From Cheiracanthium punctorium (Eukaryota > Arthropoda > Arachnida > Araneae > Cheiracanthiidae), in the NCBI GenBank assembly GCA_038373885.1, contig JAWZYV010000694.1, forward strand, positions 1 through 64,000: a DNA stretch of 64,000 bases. The letters run 5' to 3'. The notes under the pieces were generated by a model. That model was not told the origin of the DNA, did no database searches, and was given only the letters and a program-made list of their open reading frames with translations. Positions within the stretch are counted from its first letter, which is position 1. Each line of letters opens with the position of its first letter. Positions 52,973-64,000 of the stretch are shown piece by piece. Both the position numbers and the translations under genes were made by a program.

Positions 52973-55900
52973 CGAACCCAGCACTGAAAAGGTGTAGCCG
53001 TTGTTATCGATCCACTTGTCTACTAACAACAACGAGTGTGTGGCCGCGCAATCAGCTGTGTCAGAAAACTTCTTTAGCTAAGTCGCACCATATGGGCGGT
53101 TAGATCAGCCCTCATGTTTGGTAGTTAAATGAATCGATGTCGATAGCTGCACTTTTTTCTTGCTGGGAAGTCAGTCCAGTCGGTCTTCTGTACTGATGTG
53201 TAAAAGATAGCGCTTCAAAGGCTGATACAGTGAAGGTCCCCTTAAATCACGACCATGGGGAAATTACCCTTCCGGTCCCTCCTTCTTGGCGGGCTTAACA
53301 CTCAGTGTACCCTGCATCCGTTAGAAAATGGCGCCTTGCGTGCACACGTTTAGACTTAAGAGCCTCAATTCTATGAATTGAGTGATGCGTATCTTTGAGT
53401 GTTGTTCTATTCCAAAACAACGCTAGCGCTCTCCGCCAAAAAGGCAGAGTGCTTCGGTCGGAGGACTTTTTAAAATGTTTTAACGCATATTCACGTTGCA
53501 TTTGGAGAACACAGACAAAAACTCCAGACCGTTATATAGACAGCCGCGTGATAGGCCAGAACGCTGGACCTTCACAGTTCAGCCGTCTACCATTTTCTGT
53601 ACCTTATCCACTCGGCTACTGTGGGGTGACGCACAGCTTTCAATAACAGTACACAAAGCAAACCATTCCATTGTTGACCGAAATATTCAGTAGTCTACAC
53701 AACAATGCAAACTTTATATAGATGAATTACATATACCAGAATGGCCACCAGGCAGCAATGTCATAAAAACAAGTATCTCCAAATCTTCCTCGTGCTCGAT
53801 TCTCGAGGAAATTACTAGGTTCTGCACAATCTAGTGTCAGTGCAGTGACCAAAAAATGAAAAAAAAAGTCGAAAATCCCATAAAAAAGTTTCTGCATTGC
53901 CATCCAATTAACAAAAATTCAAAATTTCGGTACCAAACAAGATTAAACCGTCTAATTTCCCCCCAAAAATGCTTTATTCATTGACATCCAATTAACAGAA
54001 ATTCAAAATTTCGGGGGGATACCCAAGCCCCCCTGGCTGCGTCCTCGGTAGATGGTAAGGTCCCGGATAAACGCATGTTGGAAGTGATCGGATGACTGCT
54101 GACTGAACATGGCTGTCTTGGTGGCACAAAATCTTTTTTTTTTTTTTAGGAAGTTCCCCAATTTACACATGCAGGGTGGTTACGACTGAAAAATTGTGAG
54201 ACTTCCAAGCTGAATATTTTTCTAAGTATGAAGTATATTAAGCTTACGTGAAGTATTACATATTTGCCGAACAAAAGTGAAATACCATTGGGCAGAAATT
54301 TTTTTTTAACTCAAATCATACATTTGGTTTTTTAATACTGTAATTTAAATTTTTTTCCAATAGGAAAAACATGACAGCACACTTTCATTTTGAAAGCATA
54401 TTTTTTATTATTTTAAATCCGGAAATACAACAAATCATGTACAATTACTTTATATTCCAATTCCCCTAGCGGCCTAGTCACTAACTGCCGTTCCCGTAGG
54501 AACACGGAAAGTGAAGCAGCACCGGCTTGGCCAGTCCTTGGTCGGCTGGACAACTGTGGAACCGTGTACGGTAATGGGAGCTGGTGCACGTAAAATCTCT
54601 TTTCTTGGCTTCAATGTTCTCCACATTCAAACGATACCTCTGGGGACACAGATTTCAGGTCCATCCGAAACTGGTTCAAAATTAGGAGACCACTCATAGG
54701 GTGCAACGTAAGTAATCTTAATAGGCGCCCACTAAGGAACTGACCAACATCTAAAGCCCTCGTTGTTGTCAAGCCTCAAGTACTGGAAACACTGGAAAGG
54801 CTACTGGGGAGAATAAAAAAGGGAAAAGTTATATTCGATAAGTACGATTTTAAAATGTATCGTTTAGTATTTTCACCGCATATGCAACGAAGCATTAAAA
54901 AGGCAAAGCGCAACGAAATGAACAAAACTATAAAGTTTCATTTTTTAAATTGGTAAATGAATCACTTCAAACATCAAACAGTGGAATTTTAGAACCTTTA
55001 AAAGAGGTGTATTTCGACTATAACTCTTAAGCAGACTATTTTGACGTTGTTCTACACATCTTTTAACCCTCCCTTCAAAATTACAAGCTGAGCTTTCTCC
55101 TCGCCTTTCTCGTGGCCGAGATATTTCCAGGCTGACGTTAAAGTTATGCTCCAGTAAGATTAGACCATTTATATGCTTTCGCACGGACTCTTTATTTTAC
55201 GCAACAGACGACAGTACCAAACTATTTTTAATTAGATTAGGGAAAATATAATTTTTGTTAATGCATAGGAGCACTACTCAAACATGTGTACTCTTGATAT
55301 GCAATTTTCTATATTAGCTCACTTTTATAGCTCAGCTTAAAGAAATTTTACTAATACTTATTTATTTCATGAACTATGTTTAACAAAATTCCATTTTTGC
55401 ATTTAAAATATATATTTTTTTACTTTTTCCCTGCTTACTGGAACCACACACATTCAGTAATAATAACCCGAAATGCTATCTGTACATAAATTTGAATTAA
55501 TTTATTTTTAATTTCAAGCTAAAAAAGTGGCCAAACCCTTAAAATAGATACATATATTGTATATACACTTATTCAATTTTTTAATAAAGAAACATGCACT
55601 TTTATGGCCGTTTTTTTAAGTATTACAAACTTTTAAGTGCTAAACATAGTACAATAAATAAAATTATTAATAAATTTCGAAATCTATGTGTTGTGTAACC
55701 AAATAACTCCAAGTACCGTATTGATATTCAATATCAAAAGAACGACAACAAAAAGAAAATAATTCAAGTTGAATATCAGTTAAACTTACAAAGCGTTCAT
55801 TTATAAAATTCCATTTAACTTAAATTCTTACGCATCCAATAAATTAAAGAAACTTTGAGGATACCCGCCAAACACATTCTTTTTGTTTAACCGCAAAAAC

Positions 55901-56274
55901 CGATAAAAATGTTCGGAGGATATCTTCAGGCAGTATTCTGACGCAAGAAAAATGTTCCAGAGAGTTTGTTCTCCAATGACTTATAATCAGGAGGGGATAA
56001 GGATATCAGGAGGGAGAAAATTTTCGCATAGGAATTCGTACGTTTGCACAGAAGTAAAAATATTCATTCGTCTCGAATATTTATTCTGCATTCGAGGAGT
56101 AACTTTGTGGTTAAATAATAGGTTTTAGCTCACTTAATTGTATCATTTGTGAATATTTAATGTAAGACATAAGTTTGTATCAACAAACCAAGTAGCTATT
56201 GTTAAACAGAAAAGTATTTTTTAAAAAATACTGAAGTTATAAATGTCACAGGTATTCGATTTATCGGAAAGTAT
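52973..56274 (+). repeat. Array unit 2
   Basis: 3302 bp. Collinear with unit 1 without the Gypsy element. The empty Gypsy site is CTCTTGATATGCAATTTTCT near 55292-55311. Confidence 0.92.
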
Positions 56275-59200
56275 CGAACCCAGCACTGAAAAGGTGTAGC
56301 CGTTGTTATCGATCCACTTGTCTACTAACAACAACGAGTGTGTGGCCGCGCAATCAGCTGTGTCAGAAAACTTCTTTAGCTAAGTCGCACCATATGGGCG
56401 GTTAGATCAGCCCTCATGTTTGGTAGTTAAATGAATCGATGTCGATAGCTGCACTTTTTTCTTGCTGGGAAGTCAGTCCAGTCGGTCTTCTGTACTGATG
56501 TGTAAAAGATAGCGCTTCAAAGGCTGATACAGTGAAGGTCCCCTTAAATCACGACCATGGGGAAATTACCCTTCCGGTCCCTCCTTCTTGGCGGGCTTAA
56601 CACTCAGTGTACCCTGCATCCGTTAGAAAATGGCGCCTTGCGTGCACAGGTTTAGACTTAAGAGCCTCAATTCTATTAATTGAGTGATGCGTATCTTTGA
56701 GTGTTGTTCTATTCCAAAACAACGATAGCGCTCTCCGCCAAAAAGGCAGAGTGCTTCGGTCGGAGGACTTTTTAAAATGTTTTAACGCATATTCACGTTG
56801 CATTTGGAGAACACAGACAAAAACTCCAGACCGTTATATAGACAGCCGCGTGATAGGCCAGAACGCTGGACCTTCACAGTTCAGCCGTCTACCATTTTCT
56901 GTACCTTATCCACTCGGCTACTGTGGGGTGACGCACAGCTTTCAATAACAGTACACAAAGCAAACCATTCCATTGTTGACCGAAATATGCAGTAGTCTAC
57001 ACAACAATGCAAACTTTATATAGATGAATTACATATACCAGAATGGCCACCAGGCAGCAATGTCATAAAAACAAGTATCTCCAAATCTTCCTCGTGCTCG
57101 ATTCTCGAAGAAATTACTAGGTTCTGCACAATCAAGTGTCAGTGCAGTGACCAAAAAATGAAAAAAAAAGTCGAAAATCCCATAAAAAAGTTTCTGCATT
57201 GCCATCCAATTAACAAAAATTCAAAATTTCGGTACCAAACAAGATTAAACCGTCTAATTTCCCCCCAAAAATGCTTTATTCATTGACATCCAATTAACAG
57301 AAATTCAAAATTTCGGGGGATACCCAAGCCCCCCTGGCTGCGTCCTCGGTAGATGGTAAGGTCCCGGATAAACGCATGTTGGAAGTGATTGGATGACTGC
57401 TGCCTAAACATGGCTGTCTTGGTGGCACAAAATCTTTTTTTTTTTTTTTAGGAGGTTCCCCAATTTACACATGCAGGGAGGTTACGACTGAAAAATTGTG
57501 AGACTTCCAAGCTGAATATTTTTCTAAGTATGAAGTATATTAAGCTTACGTGAAGTATTACATATTTGCCGAACAAAAGTGAAATACCATTGGGCAGAAA
57601 TTTTTTTTAACTCCAATCATACATTTGGTTTTTTAATACTGTAAATTAAATTTTTTTCCAATAGGAAAAACATGACAGCACACTTTCATTTTGAAAGCAT
57701 ATTTTTTATTATTTTAAATCCGGAAATACAACAAATCATGTACAATTACTTTATATTCCAATTCCCCTAGCGGCCTAGTCACTAACTGCCGTTCCCGTAA
57801 GAACACGGAAAGTGAAGCAGCACCGGCTTGGCCAGTCCTTGGTCGGCTGGACAACTGTGGAACCGTGTACGGTAATGGGAGCTGGTGCACGTAAAATCTC
57901 TTTTCTTGGCTTCAATGTTCTCCACATTCAAACGATACCTCTGGGGACACAGATTTCAGGTCCATCCGAAACTGGTTCAAAATTAGGAGACCACTCATAG
58001 GGTGCAACGTAAGTAATCTTAATAGGCGCCCACTAAGGAACTGACCAACATCTAAAGCCCTCGTTGTTGTCAAGCCTCAAGTACTGGAAACACTGGAAAG
58101 GCTACTGGGGAGAATAAAAAAGGGAAAAGTTATATTCGATAAGTACGATTTTAAAATGTATCGTTTAGTATTTTCACCGCATATGCAACGAAGCATTAAA
58201 AAGGCAAAGCGCAACGAAATGAACAAAACTATAAAGTTTCATTTTTTAAATTGGTAAATGAATCACTTCAAACATCAAACAGTGGAATTTTAGAACCTTT
58301 AAAAGAGGTGTATTTCGACTATAACTCTTAAGCAGACTATTTTGACGTTGTTCTACACATCTTTTAACCCTCCCTTCAAAATTACAAGCTGAGCTTTCTC
58401 CTCGCCTTTCTCGTGGCCGAGATATTTCCAGGCTGACGTTAAAGTTATGCTCCAGTAAGATTAGACCATTTATATGCTTTCGCACGGACTCTTTATTTTA
58501 CGCAACAGACGACAGTACCGAACTATTTTTAATTAGATTAGGGAAAATATAATTTTTGTTAATGCATAGGAGCACTACTCAAACATGTGTACTCTTGATA
58601 TGCAATTTTCTATATTAGCTCACTTTTATAGCTCAGCTTAAAGAAATTTTACTAATACTTATTTATTTCATGAACTATGTTTAACAAAATTCCATTTTTG
58701 CATTTAAAATATATATTTTTTTACTTTTTCCCTGCTTACTGGAACCACACACATTCAGTAATAATAACCCGAAATGCTATCTGTACATAAATTTGAATTA
58801 ATTTATTTTTAATTTCAAGCTAAAAAAGTGGCCAAACCCTTAAAATAGATACATATATTGTATATACACTTATTCAATTTTTTAATAAAGAAACATGCAC
58901 TTTTATGGCCGTTTTTTTAAGTATTACAAACTTTTAAGTGCTAAACATAGTACAATAAATAAAATTATTAATAAATTTCGAAATCTATGTGTTGTGTAAC
59001 CAAATAACTCCAAGTACCGTATTGATATTCAATATCAAAAGAACGACAACAAAAAGAAAATAATTCAAGTTGAATATCAGTTAAACTTACAAAGCGTTCA
59101 TTTATAAAATTCCATTTAACTTAAATTCTTACGCATCCAATAAATTAAAGAAACTTTGAGGATACCCGCCAAACACATTCTTTTTGTTTAACCGAAAAAA

Positions 59201-59575
59201 CCGATAAAAATGTTCGGAGGATATCTTCAGGCAGTATTCTGACGCAAGAAAAATGTTCCAGAGAGTTTGTTCTCCAATGACTTATAATCAGGAGGGGATA
59301 AGGATATCAGGAGGGAGAAAATTTTCGCATAGGAATTCGTACGTTTGCACAGAAGTAAAAATATTCATTCGTCTCGAATATTTATTCTGCATTCGAGGAG
59401 TAACTTTGTGGTTAAATAATAGGTTTTAGCTCACTTAATTGTATCATTTGTGAATATTTAATGTAAGACATAAGTTTGCATCAAGAAACCAAGTAGCTAT
59501 TGTTAAACAGAAAAGTATTTTTTAAAAAATACTGAAGTTATAAATGTCACAGGTATTCGATTTATCGGAAAGTAT
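56275..59575 (+). repeat. Array unit 3
   Basis: 3301 bp, collinear with unit 2 with scattered substitutions (for example ACGATAGCGC at 56722 where the other units read ACGCTAGCGC). Confidence 0.92.
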
Positions 59576-62500
59576 CGAACCCAGCACTGAAAAGGTGTAG
59601 CCGTTGTTATCGATCCACTTGTCTACTAACAACAACGAGTGTGTGGCCGCGCAATCAGCTGTGTCAGAAAACTTCTTTAGCTAAGTCGCACCATATGGGC
59701 GGTTAGATCAGCCCTCATGTTTGGTAGTTAAATGAATCGATGTCGATAGCTGCACTTTTTTCTTGCTGGGAAGTCAGTCCAGTCGGTCTTCTGTACTGAT
59801 GTGTAAAAGATAGCGCTTCAAAGGCTGATACAGTGAAGGTCCCCTTAAATCACGACCATGGGGAAATTACCCTTCCGGTCCCTCCTTCTTGGCGGGCTTA
59901 ACACTCAGTGTACCCTGCATCCGTTAGAAAATGGCGCCTTGCGTGCACACGTTTAGACTTAAGAGCCTCAATTCTATGAATTGAGTGATGCGTATCTTTG
60001 AGTGTTGTTCTATTCCAAAACAACGCTAGCGCTCTCCGCCAAAAAGGCAGAGTGCTTCGGTCGGAGGACTTTTTAAAATGTTTTAACGCATATTCACGTT
60101 GCATTTGGAGAACACAGACAAAAACTCCAGACCGTTATATAGACAGCCGCGTGATAGGCCAGAACGCTGGACCTTCACAGTTCAGCCGTCTACCATTTTC
60201 TGTACCTTATCCACTCGGCTACTGTGGGGTGACGCACAGCTTTCAATAACAGTACACAAAGCAAACCATTCCATTGTTGACCGAAATATTCAGTAGTCTA
60301 CACAACAATGCAAACTTTATATAGATGAATTACATATACCAGAATGGCCACCAGGCAGCAATGTCATAAAAACAAGTATCTCCAAATCTTCCTCGTGCTC
60401 GATTCTCGAAGAAATTACTAGGTTCTGCACAATCAAGTGTCAGTGCAGTGACCAAAAAATGAAAAAAAAAGTCGAAAATCCCATAAAAAAGTTTCTGCAT
60501 TGCCATCCAATTAACAAAAATTCAAAATTTCGGTACCAAACAAGATTAAACCGTCTAATTTCCCCCCAAAAATGCTTTATTCATTGACATCCAATTAACA
60601 GAAATTCAAAATTTCGGGGGGATACCCAAGCCCCCCTGGCTGCGTCCTCGGTAGATGGTAAGGTCCCGGATAAATGCATGTTGGAAGTGATTGGATGACT
60701 GCTGACTGAACATGGCTGTCTTGGTGGCACAAAATCTTTTTTTTTTTTTAGGAGGTTCCCCAATTTACACATGCAGGGAGGTTACGACTGAAAAATTGTG
60801 AGACTTCCAAGCTGAATATTTTTCTAAGTATGAAGTATTACATATTTGCCGAACAAAAGTGAAATACCATTGGGCAGAAAATTTTTTTAACTCCAATCAT
60901 ACATTTGGTTTTTTAATACTGTAAATTAAATTTTTTTCCAATAGGAAAAACATGACAGCACACTTTCATTTTGAAAGCATATTTTTTATTATTTTAAATC
61001 CGGAAATACAACAAATCATGTACAATTACTTTATATTCCAATTCCCCTAGCGGCCTAGTCACTAACTGCCGTTCCCGTAAGAACACGGAAAGTGAAGCAG
61101 CACCGGCTTGGCCAGTCCTTGGTCGGCTGGACAACTGTGGAACCGTGTACGGTAATGGGAGCTGGTGCACGTAAAATCTCTTTTCTTGGCTTCAATGTTC
61201 TCCACATTCAAACGATACCTCTGGGGACACAGATTTCAGGTCCATCCGAAACTGGTTCAAAATTAGGAGACCACTCATAGGGTGCAACGTAAGTAATCTT
61301 AATAGGCGCCCACTAAGGAACTGACCAACATCTAAAGCCCTCGTTGTTGTCAAGCCTCAAGTACTGGAAACACTGGAAAGGCTACTGGGGAGAATAAAAA
61401 AGGGAAAAGTTATATTCGATAAGTGCGATTTTAAAATGTATCGTTTAGTATTTTCACCGCATATGCAACGAAGCATTAAAAAGGCAAAGCGCAACGAAAT
61501 GAACAAAACTATAAAGTTTCATTTTTTAAATTGGTAAATGAATCACTTCAAACATCAAACAGTGGAATTTTAGAACCTTTAAAAGAGGTGTATTTCGACT
61601 ATAACTCTTAAGCAGACTATTTTGACGTTGTTCTACACATCTTTTAACCCTCCCTTCAAAATTACAAGCTGATCTTTCTCCTCGCCTTTCTCGTGGCCGA
61701 GATATTTCCAGGCTGACGTTAAAGTTATGCTCCAGTAAGATTAGACCATTTATATGCTTTCGCACGGACTCTTTATTTTACGCAACAGACGACAGTACCA
61801 AACTATTTTTAATTAGATTAGGGAAAATATAATTTTTGTTAATGCATAGGAGCACTACTCAAACATGTGTACTCTTGATATGCAATTTTCTATATTAGCT
61901 CACTTTTATAGCTCAGCTTAAAGAAATTTTACTAATACTTATTTATTTCATGAACTATGTTTAACAAAATTCCATTTTTGCATTTAATATATATATTTTT
62001 TTTACTTTTTCCCTGCTTACTGGAACCACACACATTCAGTAATAGTAACCCGAAATGCTATCTGTACATAAATTTGAATTAATTTATTTTTAATTTCAAG
62101 CTAAAAAAGTGGCCAAACCCTTAAAATAGATACATATATTGTATATACACTTATTCAATTTTTTAATAAAGAAACATGCACTTTTATGGCCGTTTTTTTA
62201 AGTATTACAAACTTTTAAGTGCTAAACATAGTACAATAAATAAAATTATTAATAAATTTCGAAATCTATGTGTTGTGTAACCAAATAACTCCAAGTACCG
62301 TATTGATATTCAATATCAAAAGAACGACAACAAAAAGAAAATAATTCAAGTTGAATATCAGTTAAACTTACAAAGCGTTCATTTATAAAATTCTATTTAA
62401 CTTAAATTCTTACGCATCCAATAAATTAAAGAAACTTTGAGGATACCCGCCAAACACATTCTTTTTGTTTAACCGCAAAAACCGATAAAAATGTTCGGAG

Positions 62501-62840
62501 GATATCTTCAGGCAGTATTCTGACGCAAGAAAAATGTTCCAGAGAGTTTGTTCTCCAATGACTTCTAAGATAATCAGGAGGGAGAAAATTTTCGCATAGG
62601 AATTCGTACGTTTGCACAGAAGTAAAAATATTCATTCGTTTCGAATATTTATTCTGCATTCGAGGAGTAACTTTGTGGTTAAATAATAGGTTTTAGCTCA
62701 CTTAATTGTATCATTTGTGAATATTTAATGTAAGACATAAGTTTGCATCAAGAAACCAAGTAGCTATTGTTAAACAGAAAAGTATTTTTAAAAAAATACT
62801 GAAGTTATAAATGTCACAGGTATTCGATTTATCGGAATGT
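59576..62840 (+). repeat. Array unit 4 (terminal)
   Basis: 3265 bp. Two differences explain the shorter length. About 20 bp are missing at 60834-60840, where TATGAAGTATTAC replaces TATGAAGTATATTAAGC-to-GTGAAGTATTAC (loss between two GAAGTAT direct repeats). The small insertion near GACTTATAATCAGGAGG is absent (62568-62583 retains GACTTCTAAGATAATCAGGA, as in older copies). Confidence 0.92.
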
Positions 62841-63749
62841 ACTGTCATTTTTTCGTATTTCACTATTTTGTAAAGCCAAAACTGCTGAAGCTAATAATAT
62901 TGTATTTGGAGTGTATGTGAGTATTTTAGCGTATATGCCAGATTCGATATCATTTTTCAAAATTTGCAACTTTTGGGAGAAAAGAGGCCAAAACGTTCTT
63001 TTCACATATTCCACAACATCTCAGAGAAAAAAAAAGGCATCCTTAAAATTCTTGCTGTAAAATGCTACATTCATGAATACCTAAACATCAATTTCAGAGC
63101 ATTTGGAATAAAACCCTCCAATAAGGGTATACATGAAAAAAGAGGGAGGGTAGTAATTTCTCTGGAAGGAAAAAAATTTTCATAAAATGAAAACTCCATA
63201 AGTTGGACACCTCCGTATCCCTTCAAAAATGTCCAGCTTTGAGAGGTGTCCTGCTTATAAAGGTTTTTATGTTATGGACATATTCCGTTCTCAAGAAAAG
63301 TGACCAACTTCTGAGGTGTTAATTTCTGAGGGTGTCTACCTTGGGAAGTTCTACTGTATTATCTATGAAATTTTTCCTTTAAAATTTAGCAAATTATAGT
63401 CCTTGGCTTAGACGCAGCTTGTTTATCATTAAGTACTTGCTGGTTTGAGTGTTATGTAAAAAGGGGATACTACCTACCTCCCGGTAGACATAATAGTATT
63501 AATATATAAAGGATTATTGTACGTGTTCTAAAAAATATTTTATACATAATATATAAATATAGTATACTGCAAAATAATTAGCATAAATCGTCACCAAATG
63601 CTTGATCTTGAACTATTCTTATTAGGTCCATACACAATTTCAAATGAAAAACATTTATAACATTTAAGCAATATTAAACATCCTGTGTTTCTCTTTTTAA
63701 TAAGTCCTTTACAGCTTTTTCTAATAATTACTTTAATGAATGATAATAT
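62841..63749 (+). repeat. Tail of the compound repeat beyond the array
   Basis: Aligns with 18965-19905 of copy a: GCCAAAACTGCTGAAGCTAA, CCTCCGTATCCCTTCAA, GAGAGGTGTCCT-CTTATAAA, AGTATTAATATATAAAGGAT. Shows that unit 4 retains the original right-hand context of the repeat. Confidence 0.8.
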
Positions 63750-63970
63750 AAGCTGTCCCAAAATGACGCAAGAGTTGAATTAAATAGAAAACGCAGTCTT
63801 TCCAATTTTAATTTTTCTCATTGATACATAAAGTATATAGCGTAGGTGTATGTATGGAATATCACATCCGGCAATTGAACTCCACGGCTTTGCTGGCAGA
63901 TGCGCACTCCTTTGTAGAAATTTTCTAGGATCATTTCGAATAAATGTGGCCGAATTTCTTTAATACAACA
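63750..63970 (-). mobile_element. Partial copy of the old DDE-transposon relic
   Basis: Starts with a decayed end (AGCTGTCCCAAAATGACG) and matches 20147-20330 through GAGTTGAATTAAATAG and AATAAATGTGGCCGAATTTC. It lacks the SINE present at 19928-20146. Similarity ends near 63970 and the window closes shortly after. Confidence 0.65.
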
Positions 63971-64000
63971 TTGTACATACCTGTTTCCGTGAATCCAAGC

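Larger units (their letters stand above)
42598..62840 (+). repeat. Tandem array of four 3.3-kb units
   Basis: Units: 42598-52972 (interrupted by the Gypsy element), 52973-56274, 56275-59575 and 59576-62840. Measured spacings of the same landmark are 3302 and 3301 bp, and the first unit minus its insert is also about 3.30 kb. Identity between units is very high by eye. Each junction reads CGGAAAGTATCGAACCCAGC; the last unit instead runs on into the ancestral ACTGTCATTTTTTCGTATTT. Recurrent small frames on both strands lack recognisable domains and several are frame-disrupted between units, so I treat the unit as non-coding. Confidence 0.92.

Overview
This window looks like repeat-dense, AT-rich, non-genic DNA from an arthropod genome, most likely a spider. 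The taxon is inferred from the kinds of transposases present (a DD34E Tc1 element, a DUF4817-type element, Tigger, Merlin-like and BEL/Pao elements), which from general knowledge are abundant together in orb-weaver genomes. The sequence alone does not prove it. I see no convincing host protein-coding gene, rRNA or functional tRNA. Nearly everything I could identify is a transposable element, a relic of one, or tandem repeat DNA.

Layout. 1-2 kb: AT-rich, featureless. 2.05-4.1 kb: a DUF4817-type DNA transposon split by an inverted-repeat insertion, with a tRNA-derived SINE inside its right end. 4.6-7.2 kb: a nest of DNA transposons (two Tigger-like backbones holding a TA-flanked MITE, a second Tigger-like element with a transposase C-terminus, and a long-TIR MITE that itself holds a piggyBac-like MITE at TTAA). 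8.1-9.6 kb: an element with an 8-bp target duplication and a Merlin/IS1016-like transposase fragment. 10.65-11.36 kb: a 0.35-kb tandem duplication. 13.9-27.2 kb: two diverged copies of a large compound repeat about 6.8 kb apart, each with a minisatellite followed by a 3.3-kb body. The first holds a solo LTR, a SINE and an old DDE element; the second holds a Tc1 element with an open reading frame. 27.2-38.35 kb: a degenerate BEL/Pao retrotransposon split by an internally deleted LTR retrotransposon with a 5-bp target duplication. 38.35-41 kb: a third diverged copy of the compound repeat, holding a Helitron-like insert. 42.6-62.84 kb: a young head-to-tail array of four copies of the same body (period about 3.30 kb). 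The first copy is interrupted by a 7.07-kb Gypsy element with ATAT target duplications. 62.84-64 kb: the tail of the compound repeat.

The pieces do not form a pathway. They form a stratigraphy: nested insertions with target duplications and paralogous empty sites allow relative ages to be read. The only intact-looking enzyme frame, the Tc1 transposase, appears to have lost its second catalytic aspartate. The Gypsy and BEL elements carry several visible lesions, so all enzymes here are probably dead or depend on active copies elsewhere.
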